64,000 bases of DNA, taken from positions 434,001 through 498,000 of the forward strand of contig CAWDAQ010000005.1 of assembly GCA_963800325.1 (NCBI GenBank), written 5' to 3'. The stretch's first letter is position 1. Each line of letters begins with the position of its first letter. The position numbers and the translations under genes were made by a program. This DNA is from CAWDAQ01 sp963800325 (lineage in GTDB: Bacteria > Actinomycetota > Actinomycetes > Actinomycetales > Dermatophilaceae). Of this stretch, positions 45,244 through 53,529 are shown piece after piece. Under the pieces are notes generated by a model. The model was given only the letters and a program-made list of their open reading frames with translations, made no database searches and had not been told where the DNA came from.

Positions 45244-46392
45244 ATGCGGGTCCTCCTCACCGGGGCGGCGGGGTTCGTCGGGTCGGCCGTCGACGCGGTC
45301 CTCACCGCGGCCGGTCACGACGTCGTCGGCGTCGACGCCCTCCTGCCGCAGGCCCACGGCAGCGCCCCCGCCGACCCCGGACCGCGGGTCCACCGGCTCG
45401 ACGTCCGGGACGCGCCCGCGTGGGCCGGCCTCCTCGACGGGGTGGACGCGGTCTGCCACCAGGCCGCGATGGTCGGCACCGGGGTGTCCCCGGCCGACCT
45501 GCCGCGCTACGCCTCCCACAACGACCTCGGCACCGCGGCGCTCCTCGCCGCGATGGCCACCGCCGGGGTCGACCGGCTCGTCCAGGCCTCCTCGATGGTC
45601 GTCTACGGCGAGGGGCGGTACACGTGCCCGCGCGGCGACGGGGGGCACGGCGGCCCCGGCGCGCACGGCCGCGGGGGGTCGCCGGTGCCGGGTCCCCGCG
45701 CCGTCGCCGACCTCGCGGCGGGCCGGTTCGAGAACCCGTGCCCGGAGTGCGGGGCGCCGCTGCGCTGGGGCCTGGTCGACGAGGGGGCACCGCTGGACCC
45801 GCGCAGCGCGTACGCCGCGAGCAAGGTCGCCCAGGAGCACTACGCCGCGGCGTGGGCCCGCCAGGTCGGCGCCCGGGCGATCTCGCTGCGCTACCACAAC
45901 GTCTACGGGCCCGGGATGCCCCGCGACACCCCCTACTCGGGGGTCGCGGCGCTGTTCCGGTCCTCGGTCGAGGCGGGCCGGCCGCCGGAGGTGTTCGAGG
46001 ACGGGGGGCAGGTGCGCGACTTCGTCCACGTCGACGACGTCGCGCTCGCGAACCTGCGGGCGCTCGAGGCGCTGGCGGGGTCGCCGCCCGGCGGGCCCGC
46101 GCCGGGGGGGCCCGGAGGACATCGAGGACCCGGAGGCGCTGGACACGTGGGGGTCTACAACGTGTGCTCGGGGACGCCGGTGACGGTGCTCGAGGTCGCC
46201 CGCGCGGTCGCGGCCGGGCTCGACGCGGACACCGAGCCCGTGGTCTCCGGGCGCTACCGGCTCGGGGACGTCCGGCACGTCGTCGCCTCACCGGTCCGCG
46301 CCCGCGAGGAGCTCGGGTTCACCGCGCGGGTCCGCCCCCACGAGGGGCTGGCCGCGTTCGCGACCGCGCCGCTGCGGCCCGCCGGGCGGTGA
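45244..46392 (+). CDS. NAD-dependent epimerase/dehydratase (extended SDR) with Cys insert
   Basis: 382 aa. Rossmann N-terminus MRVLLTGAAGFVGSAVDAVL, the SSMVVYGEG strand with the catalytic Ser region and the YAASKVAQEHY motif with Tyr and Lys. Between them is an insert of about 60 residues with FENPCPECGAPLRWG, a possible zinc ribbon found in one SDR branch. A Gly/Pro-rich loop (PPGGPAPGGPGG) near residue 285 is low complexity. It probably modifies a nucleotide sugar. As the first gene of the accessory block it may supply the sugar used by the glycosyltransferases downstream. -10 candidate CACACT 6 nt before the ATG is weak. Confidence 0.85.
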   Translation: MRVLLTGAAGFVGSAVDAVLTAAGHDVVGVDALLPQAHGSAPADPGPRVHRLDVRDAPAWAGLLDGVDAVCHQAAMVGTGVSPADLPRYASHNDLGTAALLAAMATAGVDRLVQASSMVVYGEGRYTCPRGDGGHGGPGAHGRGGSPVPGPRAVADLAAGRFENPCPECGAPLRWGLVDEGAPLDPRSAYAASKVAQEHYAAAWARQVGARAISLRYHNVYGPGMPRDTPYSGVAALFRSSVEAGRPPEVFEDGGQVRDFVHVDDVALANLRALEALAGSPPGGPAPGGPGGHRGPGGAGHVGVYNVCSGTPVTVLEVARAVAAGLDADTEPVVSGRYRLGDVRHVVASPVRAREELGFTARVRPHEGLAAFATAPLRPAGR

Positions 46393-46409
46393 CCGCCGCC
46401 TGCGCCACG

Positions 46410-47744
46410 TCACCACTTGGTGGCGAGGAGGTGCTGCACCGCGAGCGCCACCACGACCTGGACGACGAGCCCCGCCCGGAGCCACCGCGGGGGCAGGGCG
46501 GTCGTGAGCAGGAGCAGCCACGGCACGAACGGCAGCCAGATCCGCTCGACCTCGGCCTTGCTCATCAGGCTCGCGTCCGCGAGGAGGACCGTGACCAGGG
46601 CGGCGGCGCCGAGCACCGGCAGGGGTGCCCGCGCGGCGGCCGCGGCGCGCAGCCGGGGCACCGCGGTCGCGAGCGCGGCGGCGAGCACCGGACCGGCGCT
46701 GACGACGAGGGCCGCGAGGTCGGCCCAGAGCCAGTACCAGGTCGGGCGCTCGGAGGCCAGACCCGCCCAGTAGCGCTCACGCAGCACCGGCAGCGCCTCC
46801 CACCAGGCGAACCCGAGCGCGGCCACGCCGAGCAGGAGCGCGGTCGCGGCGGCGGCCGCGACCGGGACCGGCCACCAGCGGCGTCCGAGGAAGGCCACCG
46901 CGAGCGCGAGCACCCCGAGCAGGGCCAGCCCGTAGGACAGCAGCAGGCAGCCGCCGAGGAGGAGCCCGGCGAGGACGGCGAGCAGGACCCGTCCGGGTGC
47001 GGTCGCCGGGCCGCGCGTCGAGGCGGCGAGCGCGGCGAGCCCCCACGCCGCCACGGCGGCGAACACGGCGTCCGCGGACACCGCCTGCCACACCGCGAAG
47101 GGGCCGAGGACGAGCAGCGGCAGGACGAGGCGCACGTCGCGCTCGGCCCGCAGCGCCCGGCAGGCGACCGCCACGGCGACCGGCGTCGTGGCCGCGACGA
47201 GCACGACCACCCACCCGGCGGCGAGGTCGGTCCCGAGCCCGAGACGGTCGAGGAGGACGAAGAAGAGCACCGCCCCCGGCGGGTGCCCGGCGACGTGGAC
47301 CGGCCAGTGGCCCGGGCTGTCGAGCGGGATCCTCTCGACGAAGTGGGCGAGCAGCCCTGGCACGTCGGTGACCTCGCGGGCGGTGCCGAGGTACTCGGTG
47401 CCGCGCCCGAGCACCCCGGCGATGCCGCGGGTCCCGTCGACGAGGGCGAGCGAGGCCGTCCACGCGACGCCGAGCAGCCAGGTGAGGACGAGCAGGGGGC
47501 CCCAGCGCAGCCGCCGCGACCAGCGCCCGGGCAGGCCGGTCGCGGCGAGCACGGCCAGCGCGAGCGCCGGCAGGGTGCCCGGACCCACCCTCGGGTCGAG
47601 GTCGGCCACGAGCGGCGGGACCGTGCCGACGTGGACGTCGGTGCCGCCGAGGGGCACGAGCCGGGCCGCGGCGACGAGCACGAGGCCGGCGCCGAGCCCG
47701 GTCGCGGCGAGCGACCCGGGACGACCACGAGGCGGTGCCGGCAT
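46410..47744 (-). CDS. Polytopic membrane protein, GT-C-like glycosyltransferase (MtxT-like)
   Basis: 444 aa with about 11 membrane helices and a conserved loop GHWPVHVAGHPPGAVLFF (about residues 145-162), which resembles polyprenyl-phosphate-sugar-dependent GT-C enzymes. Length, placement beside a GT2 gene and a DUF2064 gene, and divergent orientation match the mycobacterial Rv0541c (MtxT) locus, as I recall it. On that basis I suggest transfer of a lipid-linked sugar to an envelope polymer. Family identity is inferred from pattern and context, not confirmed. Confidence 0.6.
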   Translation of the reverse strand: MPAPPRGRPGSLAATGLGAGLVLVAAARLVPLGGTDVHVGTVPPLVADLDPRVGPGTLPALALAVLAATGLPGRWSRRLRWGPLLVLTWLLGVAWTASLALVDGTRGIAGVLGRGTEYLGTAREVTDVPGLLAHFVERIPLDSPGHWPVHVAGHPPGAVLFFVLLDRLGLGTDLAAGWVVVLVAATTPVAVAVACRALRAERDVRLVLPLLVLGPFAVWQAVSADAVFAAVAAWGLAALAASTRGPATAPGRVLLAVLAGLLLGGCLLLSYGLALLGVLALAVAFLGRRWWPVPVAAAAATALLLGVAALGFAWWEALPVLRERYWAGLASERPTWYWLWADLAALVVSAGPVLAAALATAVPRLRAAAAARAPLPVLGAAALVTVLLADASLMSKAEVERIWLPFVPWLLLLTTALPPRWLRAGLVVQVVVALAVQHLLATKW

Positions 47745-47854
47745 GAGCCGACTCTGGCACGGCGCCCCCGCCCGGACCGCGCCGTCGGCGCCCTCGGCGC
47801 CCGTCGGTGAGACTTTCGTAAGGGTTGGCCGCCCACCGCGCCCCGTGCCGCTCC

Positions 47855-47860
47855 TAGCGT
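47855..47860 (+). promoter_or_regulatory. Leaderless promoter -10 of the GT2-DUF2064 operon
   Basis: TAGCGT, 6 nt, then ATG at 47867. Would drive the seven-gene chain up to the histidine kinase. Confidence 0.6.
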
Positions 47861-47866
47861 CGGGAC

Positions 47867-48538
47867 ATGGACCCGACGGACCCCACGTGCGAGCTCGTCC
47901 TCCCGTGCCGGGACGAGGCCGCCGCCCTCCCGGCGGTGCTGGCCCGGGTCCCGCCGGGCCTGCCGGTCCTCGTCGTCGACAACGGCTCGGCCGACGGGAC
48001 CGCGCAGGTCGCCCGCCGGCTCGGCGCCCGGGTGGTGCGCGAGACCACCCCGGGGTACGGCGCCGCGGTCCACGCCGGGCTCCTCACCTCGACGGCGGAC
48101 GTCGTCGCCGTCATGGACGGCGACGGCTCGGTCGACCCCGCCCAGGTGCTCCCGATGCTGCGGGAGGTCGGCGAGGCCGGGACCCCGACCCTGGCGGTGG
48201 GGCGCCGTCGTCCCACGGGCCGGGGGGTCTGGCCGTGGCACGCGCGGGCGGGCACCGCGGCGACCGCGTGGTGGCTCCGGCGCCGCACGGGCCTCGCGGT
48301 CCACGACGTCGGCGCGGTCCGCGTCGGCCCGCGGCGCGGGCTGCTCGCGCTCGGCGTGCGGGACCGGCGGTTCGGCTACCCGGTCGAGCTGCTGGTCCGG
48401 GCCCGCGAGGCGGGGTGGGAGGTCCACGAGCACGACGTGGGCTATGCGCCCCGGGCCACCGGCACCCGGTCGAAGGTGAGCGGGTCGGTGCGCGGGACGG
48501 TCCGGGCCGCGTGGGACTTCGCGCGGGTGCTGCCGTGA
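47867..48538 (+). CDS. Family 2 glycosyltransferase (MtxS-like / polyprenyl-phosphate sugar synthase)
   Basis: 223 aa, GT-A fold: ELVLPCRDEAAALPAVLARV, VVDNGSADGTAQVARR, and VVAVMDGDGSVDP with the metal-binding Asp triad. No membrane helices. Similar in length and design to dolichyl-phosphate-mannose-synthase-like enzymes and, from memory, to Rv0539 (MtxS). It would charge a polyprenyl phosphate with a sugar for the membrane transferase at 46410-47744. The stop overlaps the GTG of the DUF2064 gene. Confidence 0.78.
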   Translation: MDPTDPTCELVLPCRDEAAALPAVLARVPPGLPVLVVDNGSADGTAQVARRLGARVVRETTPGYGAAVHAGLLTSTADVVAVMDGDGSVDPAQVLPMLREVGEAGTPTLAVGRRRPTGRGVWPWHARAGTAATAWWLRRRTGLAVHDVGAVRVGPRRGLLALGVRDRRFGYPVELLVRAREAGWEVHEHDVGYAPRATGTRSKVSGSVRGTVRAAWDFARVLP

Positions 48539-49260
48539 GCGCCGTCGTCCTCGTCCTCGCCAAGGCCCCGGTCCCGGGCCGGGTGAAGACCCGGCTCGCC
48601 CGGACCGAGGGCGGGGAGCGCGCTGCCCGGCTCGCCTCGGCCGCCCTCCTCGACACCCTCGAGGCCGCCGCCGCGGCGCTGACCCCCGCCCGGTGCTTCC
48701 TCGCCCTCGAGGGCGACCTCACCGACGCCACGGGGGGTGCGGCCCTGGCGGCGGCCTGCCACGGCTGGGCCGTCCTGCCGCAGCGGGGCGCGACGTTCGC
48801 CGAGCGGATCGTCGACGCCCACACCGAGGTCCATGCCCGCACCGGGTGCCCGGTCGTGCAGATCGGGATGGACACCCCGCACGTGGGCGCGGCGGCACTG
48901 GGCGAGGTGGCCGACAGGCTCGCCGGCGGGACGCGGCTGCCGGTGCTCGGGGCCGCGCGCGACGGCGGCTGGTGGGTGCTCGGCAGCACCGGCCCGGGCG
49001 ACCTCACCGGGCTCGAGGACGTGCCGATGTCGACCGCGCGCACCGGGGCCGACACCCGGGCGCTGCTGCGGCGCAACGCCGGCGGGGTGCAGGGTGCCCG
49101 AGTGCTCGTGGACGTCGACACCGCCGCCGACGCCGAGCACGTCGCGCGACGCGCCCCGGACAGCAGGTTCGCCGCGGTGTGGCGCGAGCGACCGGCGGCG
49201 GGGCCGACCGGGAGGCGCTCGGTGCCCACCCGGCTCGGGCCGGCCCGGAGTCCGCGGTGA
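48535..49260 (+). CDS. DUF2064 (TIGR04282-type) protein
   Basis: 241 aa, GTG overlapping the GT2 stop. Starts VLVLAKAPVPGRVKTRLAR, like GT-A-fold nucleotidyltransferases and the arsenosugar-associated TIGR04282 family; later QIGMDTPHVGA and AARDGGWWVLGS are DUF2064 signatures. NCBI names many members arsenosugar biosynthesis glycosyltransferases, but no arsenic genes are present here. The partner in mycobacteria is Rv0540. It could make an activated sugar for the GT2 enzyme. Confidence 0.8.
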   Translation: MSAVVLVLAKAPVPGRVKTRLARTEGGERAARLASAALLDTLEAAAAALTPARCFLALEGDLTDATGGAALAAACHGWAVLPQRGATFAERIVDAHTEVHARTGCPVVQIGMDTPHVGAAALGEVADRLAGGTRLPVLGAARDGGWWVLGSTGPGDLTGLEDVPMSTARTGADTRALLRRNAGGVQGARVLVDVDTAADAEHVARRAPDSRFAAVWRERPAAGPTGRRSVPTRLGPARSPR

Positions 49261-49940
49261 GCACCGTCGCCGCCCGGGCCCGGCAGGACCGCGACGGCCC
49301 CGAGGGCCACGGCGAGGTCCGCGAGGACCACGAGGACCGCGAGGACCGCGAGGACCGCGAGGACCGCGAGGAGGTCCTCGCCCTGGAGCGATGGGCCGGC
49401 CCGGTCGACGCCGGGGACCACGCCCTCCTCGACCGGTGCGTCGGCGCGACGATCGACCTCGGCTGCGGCCCGGGACGCCTCGCGGCCGAGCTGGCCCGGC
49501 GTGGCCACCGGGTCGTCGGCGTGGACGTCTGCCTCCCTGCCGCCGCGCTGACCCGGGAGCGGGGGGTCGACGTCGTCCTCGCCGACCTCTTCGGGCCGCT
49601 GCCCGGGGAGGGCGGCTGGGAGACCGCGCTGCTCGCCGACGGCAACGTCGGCATCGGCGGGGACCCCGCGCGGCTGCTCACCCGGACGGCGCTGCTGCTC
49701 GTCCCCGGCGGCCGGGTCGTGCTCGACCTCGCCCCGCCCGGGAGCCCGCCCCGGCTGCGCCGGGTCCGGGTGGCGGTCGCCGGTCGTGGCGACGGCGGGT
49801 TCCTCTGGGCCGCCGTGGCCGCGGACGCCGTCCCCGGCCTCGCCGGCGCCGCGGGGCTCGAGGTCGAGGCGGTGTCCGCCGAGGGCACCCGGTGGGTCGC
49901 CGTGCTGCGTCGCCCGGGGGTGGGCCCGTGCGCCAACTGA
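49257..49940 (+). CDS. Class I SAM-dependent methyltransferase
   Basis: 227 aa, GTG overlapping the DUF2064 stop. After an N-terminal charged stretch of (EDR) repeats (about 22-39) comes the Rossmann methyltransferase fold with motif I TIDLGCGPGRLAAELARRG (about 65-83) and motif II VVGVDVCLPA. Acceptor unknown. In this cluster it could methylate a sugar or thiol. Its end overlaps the start of the molybdopterin gene by 13 nt. Confidence 0.82.
   Translation: MSTVAARARQDRDGPEGHGEVREDHEDREDREDREDREEVLALERWAGPVDAGDHALLDRCVGATIDLGCGPGRLAAELARRGHRVVGVDVCLPAAALTRERGVDVVLADLFGPLPGEGGWETALLADGNVGIGGDPARLLTRTALLLVPGGRVVLDLAPPGSPPRLRRVRVAVAGRGDGGFLWAAVAADAVPGLAGAAGLEVEAVSAEGTRWVAVLRRPGVGPCAN
49323..49367. 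repeat. 9-bp tandem repeat in the methyltransferase gene
   Basis: Five copies of GAGGACCGC (first with CAC), encoding (EDR)n in the N-terminal extension of the methyltransferase. Confidence 0.9.
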
Positions 49941-51100
49941 CGTCCCCGCCCCGGGAGGAGGACTTCACGAGCCGGCTGCGCGGCCCGGCGGTCGCGGCGC
50001 GCGTGGGGCTCTGGCTCGGGGTGTGCTTCGCGGTCGCGTTCCTCACCGGCCTGTACAGCCACGTCGCCCAGACCGGGACGGTGGCCCTCCCGACCGGGCC
50101 GGCGTGGCTGTACCGGGTCACCCAGGGGGTGCACGTCCTCGCCGGGACCGCCGCCGTCCCGCTGCTGCTCGTCAAGCTGTGGAGCGTGTACCACCGGCTG
50201 TTCACGCGGCCGCCCCGCCGGCCGGTCCGGCTCGCGCTCGCCCACCTCGCCGAGCGGGTCTCGGTCGCCGTGCTCGTCTCCAGCGCCCTCTTCCAGCTCG
50301 CGACGGGACTGGCGAACTCCGCCCAGTGGTACCCGTGGGGGTTCGGCTTCCGCCCCACGCACTACGCGCTCGCCTGGGTCGCCGTCGGGTCCCTCGCGGT
50401 CCACGTCGCGGTCAAGCTGCCCGTGGTCCGGGAGGCCCTGGCGGGACCGGTCGAGGACGCCGGGGAGGGTCCGCGGGGAGACGTCGGCGTGGCCGCCCCC
50501 CGGCCGAGCCGGCGCTCGCTGCTGCGGGCGACGTGGCTCGGCGCGGGCCTCGCGGTCCTCGCGACCGCCGGGGCGAGCGTCCCGGCGCTGCGCCGGGTCT
50601 CGGTGCTCGCCGTGCGCAGCGGGGACGGTCCCCAGGGGGTGCCGGTCAACCGGTCGGCGGCGGCCGCCGGGGTGCTCGGGGTCGCCGACGACCCCGGCTA
50701 CCGGCTCACGGTGACCGCGGGCGAGCGGAGCCGGTCGCTCTCCCTCGCCGACCTCGCCGCGCTGCCCCAGGTCGAGGCGACGCTGCCGATCGCGTGCGTC
50801 GAGGGGTGGAGCGCCTCGGGCACCTGGGGCGGGGTGGCCGTCCGCGACCTCGTCGCACTCGTCGCCGCCGACGGGGGCCCGCACCGGGTCCGGGTCACCT
50901 CGCTGCAGCGTCGGGGCCACTACCGCCGCAACGTCATCCCGGCGGAGTACGTCGCCCGCGACGACACGCTGCTCGCCCTCCGGCTGGCCGGGGAGCCCCT
51001 CGCCCTCGACCACGGCTACCCGTGCCGGATCATCGCGCCGGCGCGTCCCGGGGTGCTGCAGACCAAGTGGGTCTCCGGGCTGGAGGTGGTGGACGCGTGA
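49928..51100 (+). CDS. Membrane b-type cytochrome / molybdopterin oxidoreductase fusion (YedY-like)
   Basis: 390 aa. Residues 1-170 hold four membrane helices with His69, His106, His145 and His159 at positions suited to bind haem b, as in b561-type proteins. Residues 194-222 resemble a twin-arginine signal (SRRSLLRATWLGAG). The C-terminal domain is a sulfite-oxidase/YedY-fold molybdopterin domain with Cys290 in IACVEGWSASGTW as the molybdenum ligand. This is like MsrQ and MsrP joined: quinone-linked electron transfer to an outward-facing Mo enzyme. MsrP reduces sulfoxides. Substrate here is unknown. Confidence 0.8.
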   Translation: MRQLTSPPREEDFTSRLRGPAVAARVGLWLGVCFAVAFLTGLYSHVAQTGTVALPTGPAWLYRVTQGVHVLAGTAAVPLLLVKLWSVYHRLFTRPPRRPVRLALAHLAERVSVAVLVSSALFQLATGLANSAQWYPWGFGFRPTHYALAWVAVGSLAVHVAVKLPVVREALAGPVEDAGEGPRGDVGVAAPRPSRRSLLRATWLGAGLAVLATAGASVPALRRVSVLAVRSGDGPQGVPVNRSAAAAGVLGVADDPGYRLTVTAGERSRSLSLADLAALPQVEATLPIACVEGWSASGTWGGVAVRDLVALVAADGGPHRVRVTSLQRRGHYRRNVIPAEYVARDDTLLALRLAGEPLALDHGYPCRIIAPARPGVLQTKWVSGLEVVDA

Positions 51101-51564
51101 GCGGGCACGCCACGACCGCGGCGCGGCTGGCGCTCGGCGCCGCCGGCCTCGCCGCGGCGGGGTACGGCGTGCTCCGCCTGCTCGGCACCGGCCGGCAGAA
51201 CGTGCTCGCCACCGTCCCGTGGCTGCTCGGCGTCGTCCTCGCCCACGACGCCGTGCTCGCGCCCCTCGTCCTCGCGACCGTCGCGGGCGGGGTGGCACTG
51301 CTGCCGTCCTGGGCCCGGGCGCCGGCCGCCGGGGTGCTCGTCGTGCTCGGGTCGACGACGCTGCTCGCGGTGCCGGTCCTCGGACGGTTCGGGGCGAAGC
51401 CGGACAACCCCACCCTGCTCGACCGGGACTACGTCGGCGGGTGGGCCGTGCTTGCTGGCATCGTGGTCCTCGGCGGGGTCGTCGCGGCCGGCCTCGCCCG
51501 GCGGAGCCGGAGGGGTCCGCCGGGTTCCGCGGGCCGGGCAGGTCAGGGAGGTCGTGGTGGCTGA
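51097..51564 (+). CDS. Hypothetical membrane protein of the cluster
   Basis: 155 aa, GTG overlapping the preceding stop. Four predicted helices (about 8-28, 36-60, 65-90 and 112-137) with a short polar loop GRFGAKPDNPTLLDRDYVG between the third and fourth. No family recognised. The start of the response regulator gene overlaps its end by 8 nt. Likely a partner of the oxidoreductase. Confidence 0.75.
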   Translation: MSGHATTAARLALGAAGLAAAGYGVLRLLGTGRQNVLATVPWLLGVVLAHDAVLAPLVLATVAGGVALLPSWARAPAAGVLVVLGSTTLLAVPVLGRFGAKPDNPTLLDRDYVGGWAVLAGIVVLGGVVAAGLARRSRRGPPGSAGRAGQGGRGG

Positions 51565-52234
51565 CGTCCTCGTCGTCGACGACGACCGGACCGTGCGGGA
51601 GGTCGTCGTGTCCTACCTGCGCGCGGGCGGGCACGAGGTCGTCGACGTCGGCGACGGCGAGAGCGCGCTGTCGGCGGTGGGCCACCACCGGCCGGACCTC
51701 GTCGTGCTCGACCTCATGCTGCCGGGCATCGACGGGCTCGAGGTGGCCCGGCGGATCCGGGCCACCGGCGACCTGCCGATCATCATGCTCACCGCGCTCG
51801 GCGCGGAGTCCGACCGGCTCGTCGGGCTCCGGCTCGGCGCGGACGACTACGTGACCAAGCCGTTCAGCCCCCGCGAGCTCGTCCTACGGGTCGACTCGGT
51901 CCTGCGCCGGGTGGGCCGGCCGCCCGAGACCGAGCCGGTGCTCGTCGACGGCGACCTCGTCGTCGACGCCGCGCGCCGTCTGGCGACCCGGGGCGGGGAG
52001 GCGCTCGCCCTCACGCTGCGCGAGTTCGACCTGCTCCACCACCTCGTCGGCCACCCCGGGACGGCATGGTCCCGGGAGGACCTGCTGCGTCGGGTGTGGG
52101 GCTGGTCCTTCGGCGACGACGCCACGGTGACCGTCCACGTGCGGCGGCTGCGCGAGAAGGTCGAGCAGGACCCGACCCACCCGGTCCGGCTCGTCACGGT
52201 GTGGGGTGTGGGCTACCGCTGGGAGCCGACGTGA
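51557..52234 (+). CDS. OmpR/PhoB-family response regulator
   Basis: 225 aa. GTG at 51557 has GGGAGG 5 nt upstream; a GTG one codon before is too close. Receiver domain: VLVVDDD acidic pocket, phospho-acceptor Asp52 in VVLDLMLPG, Thr79 and Lys101 (TKPFSPREL). C-terminal winged-helix DNA-binding domain (LTLREFDLLHHLVGHPG, HVRRLREKVEQDP). Followed by its kinase with a stop-start overlap. Targets unknown; autoregulation of this cluster is likely. Confidence 0.93.
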   Translation: MADVLVVDDDRTVREVVVSYLRAGGHEVVDVGDGESALSAVGHHRPDLVVLDLMLPGIDGLEVARRIRATGDLPIIMLTALGAESDRLVGLRLGADDYVTKPFSPRELVLRVDSVLRRVGRPPETEPVLVDGDLVVDAARRLATRGGEALALTLREFDLLHHLVGHPGTAWSREDLLRRVWGWSFGDDATVTVHVRRLREKVEQDPTHPVRLVTVWGVGYRWEPT

Positions 52235-53337
52235 GCGACGTCGTCGCGATCGTCCTCATCGCCGGTGGCTGGTCGGTCGCCGCGGTCGCCCTCGTCGTCG
52301 TCCTCGCCCGGGCGCTGCGGACCGCGTCGGTGGGGTGGTCGGCCGGGCTCGTCGCGCTCGCGGCCGTCGGAGGCACCGTCGCCGGTGTCGTCGGGACCTC
52401 CCGGGCGATGTTCCTCTCCGCGCACGACCTCGGGGTCGTCGTCCTCGTCTGCGTCGTCTCCGGGGTGGTCTCGCTCGCGGTCGCGCTCGTCCTCGCGCGC
52501 CGGCTGGTCCGCGAGACGCGGGCGCTGCGGGAGGCCGCGCGGGACCTCGGCGCCGACGTGCCCCTGCCGCCGGCCCCGGCCGGACCGCGGGAGTTCCGGG
52601 CGATCGGCGAGGAGCTCGCCCGCAGCGCCGAGCTGATCCGGGTCGCCCGCGAGCGCGAGCAGCGGCTCGACAGCTCCCGGCGCGAGCTCGTCGCGTGGGT
52701 CTCGCACGACCTGCGCACCCCGCTCGCGGGACTGCGGGCGATGGCGGAGGCGCTCGAGGACGGCCTCGTCGACGAGCCCGCCCGTTACCACGCCCAGATC
52801 CGCAGCGAGGTCGACCGCATGGCCCGCCTCGTGGACGACCTGTTCGAGCTGTCCCGGATCCACGCCGGCAACCTCCAGCTCACCCTGCAGGACCTGCCGG
52901 TCGGCGACGTCGTCAGCGACGCCCTCGCCGGCGCGGTCCCGGTCGCCCGGGCCCGGCGGGTCGACGTCGGCGGCGAGGTCGGCCCGGACGTCGTCGTCCA
53001 CGCCGACCCCGGGGCCCTGTCCAGGGTCGTCGCGAACCTCGTCATGAACGCGATCCGGCACACCCCCTCCGACGGCGCCGTCCGGGTCGAGGCCCACCGC
53101 GACGGCGACGAGGTCGAGATCGCGGTCAGCGACGCCTGCGGCGGGATCGCCGAGGGCGACCTCGCCCGGGTCTTCGACGTCGCCTGGCGCGGCACCGACG
53201 CCCGGACCCCGGAGGAGGGGTCGGGCGGCGGGCTGGGCCTCGCCATCGTCAAGGGCCTCGTCGAGGCCCAGCACGGCACGGTCGAGGTCGACAACCACGC
53301 CCGCGGCTGCCGGTTCGTCGTCCGGCTGCCCGCCTGA
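52231..53337 (+). CDS. Sensor histidine kinase
   Basis: 368 aa, GTG overlapping the regulator stop. Three hydrophobic helices (about 4-28, 37-56, 66-90) leave little extracellular domain, so it probably senses membrane or redox state. HAMP-like linker, HisKA with His159 in AWVSHDLRTPLAG, and HATPase with NLVMNAIRHTPSDG and GGGLGLAIVKGLV. The pair lies directly behind the Mo oxidoreductase. Confidence 0.93.
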   Translation: MSDVVAIVLIAGGWSVAAVALVVVLARALRTASVGWSAGLVALAAVGGTVAGVVGTSRAMFLSAHDLGVVVLVCVVSGVVSLAVALVLARRLVRETRALREAARDLGADVPLPPAPAGPREFRAIGEELARSAELIRVAREREQRLDSSRRELVAWVSHDLRTPLAGLRAMAEALEDGLVDEPARYHAQIRSEVDRMARLVDDLFELSRIHAGNLQLTLQDLPVGDVVSDALAGAVPVARARRVDVGGEVGPDVVVHADPGALSRVVANLVMNAIRHTPSDGAVRVEAHRDGDEVEIAVSDACGGIAEGDLARVFDVAWRGTDARTPEEGSGGGLGLAIVKGLVEAQHGTVEVDNHARGCRFVVRLPA

Positions 53338-53340
53338 TGC

Positions 53341-53520
53341 TCCCCGCCCCCACGTCGAGTGAGCGCCAGCTGCTCCCCGCCCCCACGTCGAGTGAGCGTC
53401 ACCTGCTCCCCGCCCCCACGTTGAGTGAGCGCCAGCTGCTCCGACACGACGCGTTCGAGGACACGTGCTGCTCACTCAACGTGGGGGGCGGGGCACCGAC
53501 TGCTCACTCGACGTCGGGGC
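53341..53520. repeat. Intergenic repeat cluster, TYGAGTGAGC family (locus 2)
   Basis: Three tandem 33-bp copies (53341-53373, 53374-53406, 53407-53439) of a unit with core YGAGTGAGC, a 26-nt spacer, then two inverted copies (about 53466-53493 and 53500-53520). They can form a long stem. The cluster lies between the convergent 3' ends of the kinase and acyP genes and is non-coding. Same core as 6221-6368. A bidirectional terminator or REP-like element. Confidence 0.9.
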
Positions 53521-53529
53521 GGAGCGCGG

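Noticed and set aside
48535..49260. Arsenosugar biosynthesis enzyme
   Set aside because: The family name comes from arsenic gene neighbourhoods; no arsM, arsS or other arsenic gene is present here.
53341..53439. CRISPR-like array of 33-bp repeats
   Set aside because: The copies are directly adjacent without spacers and are followed by inverted copies; no cas genes are near.
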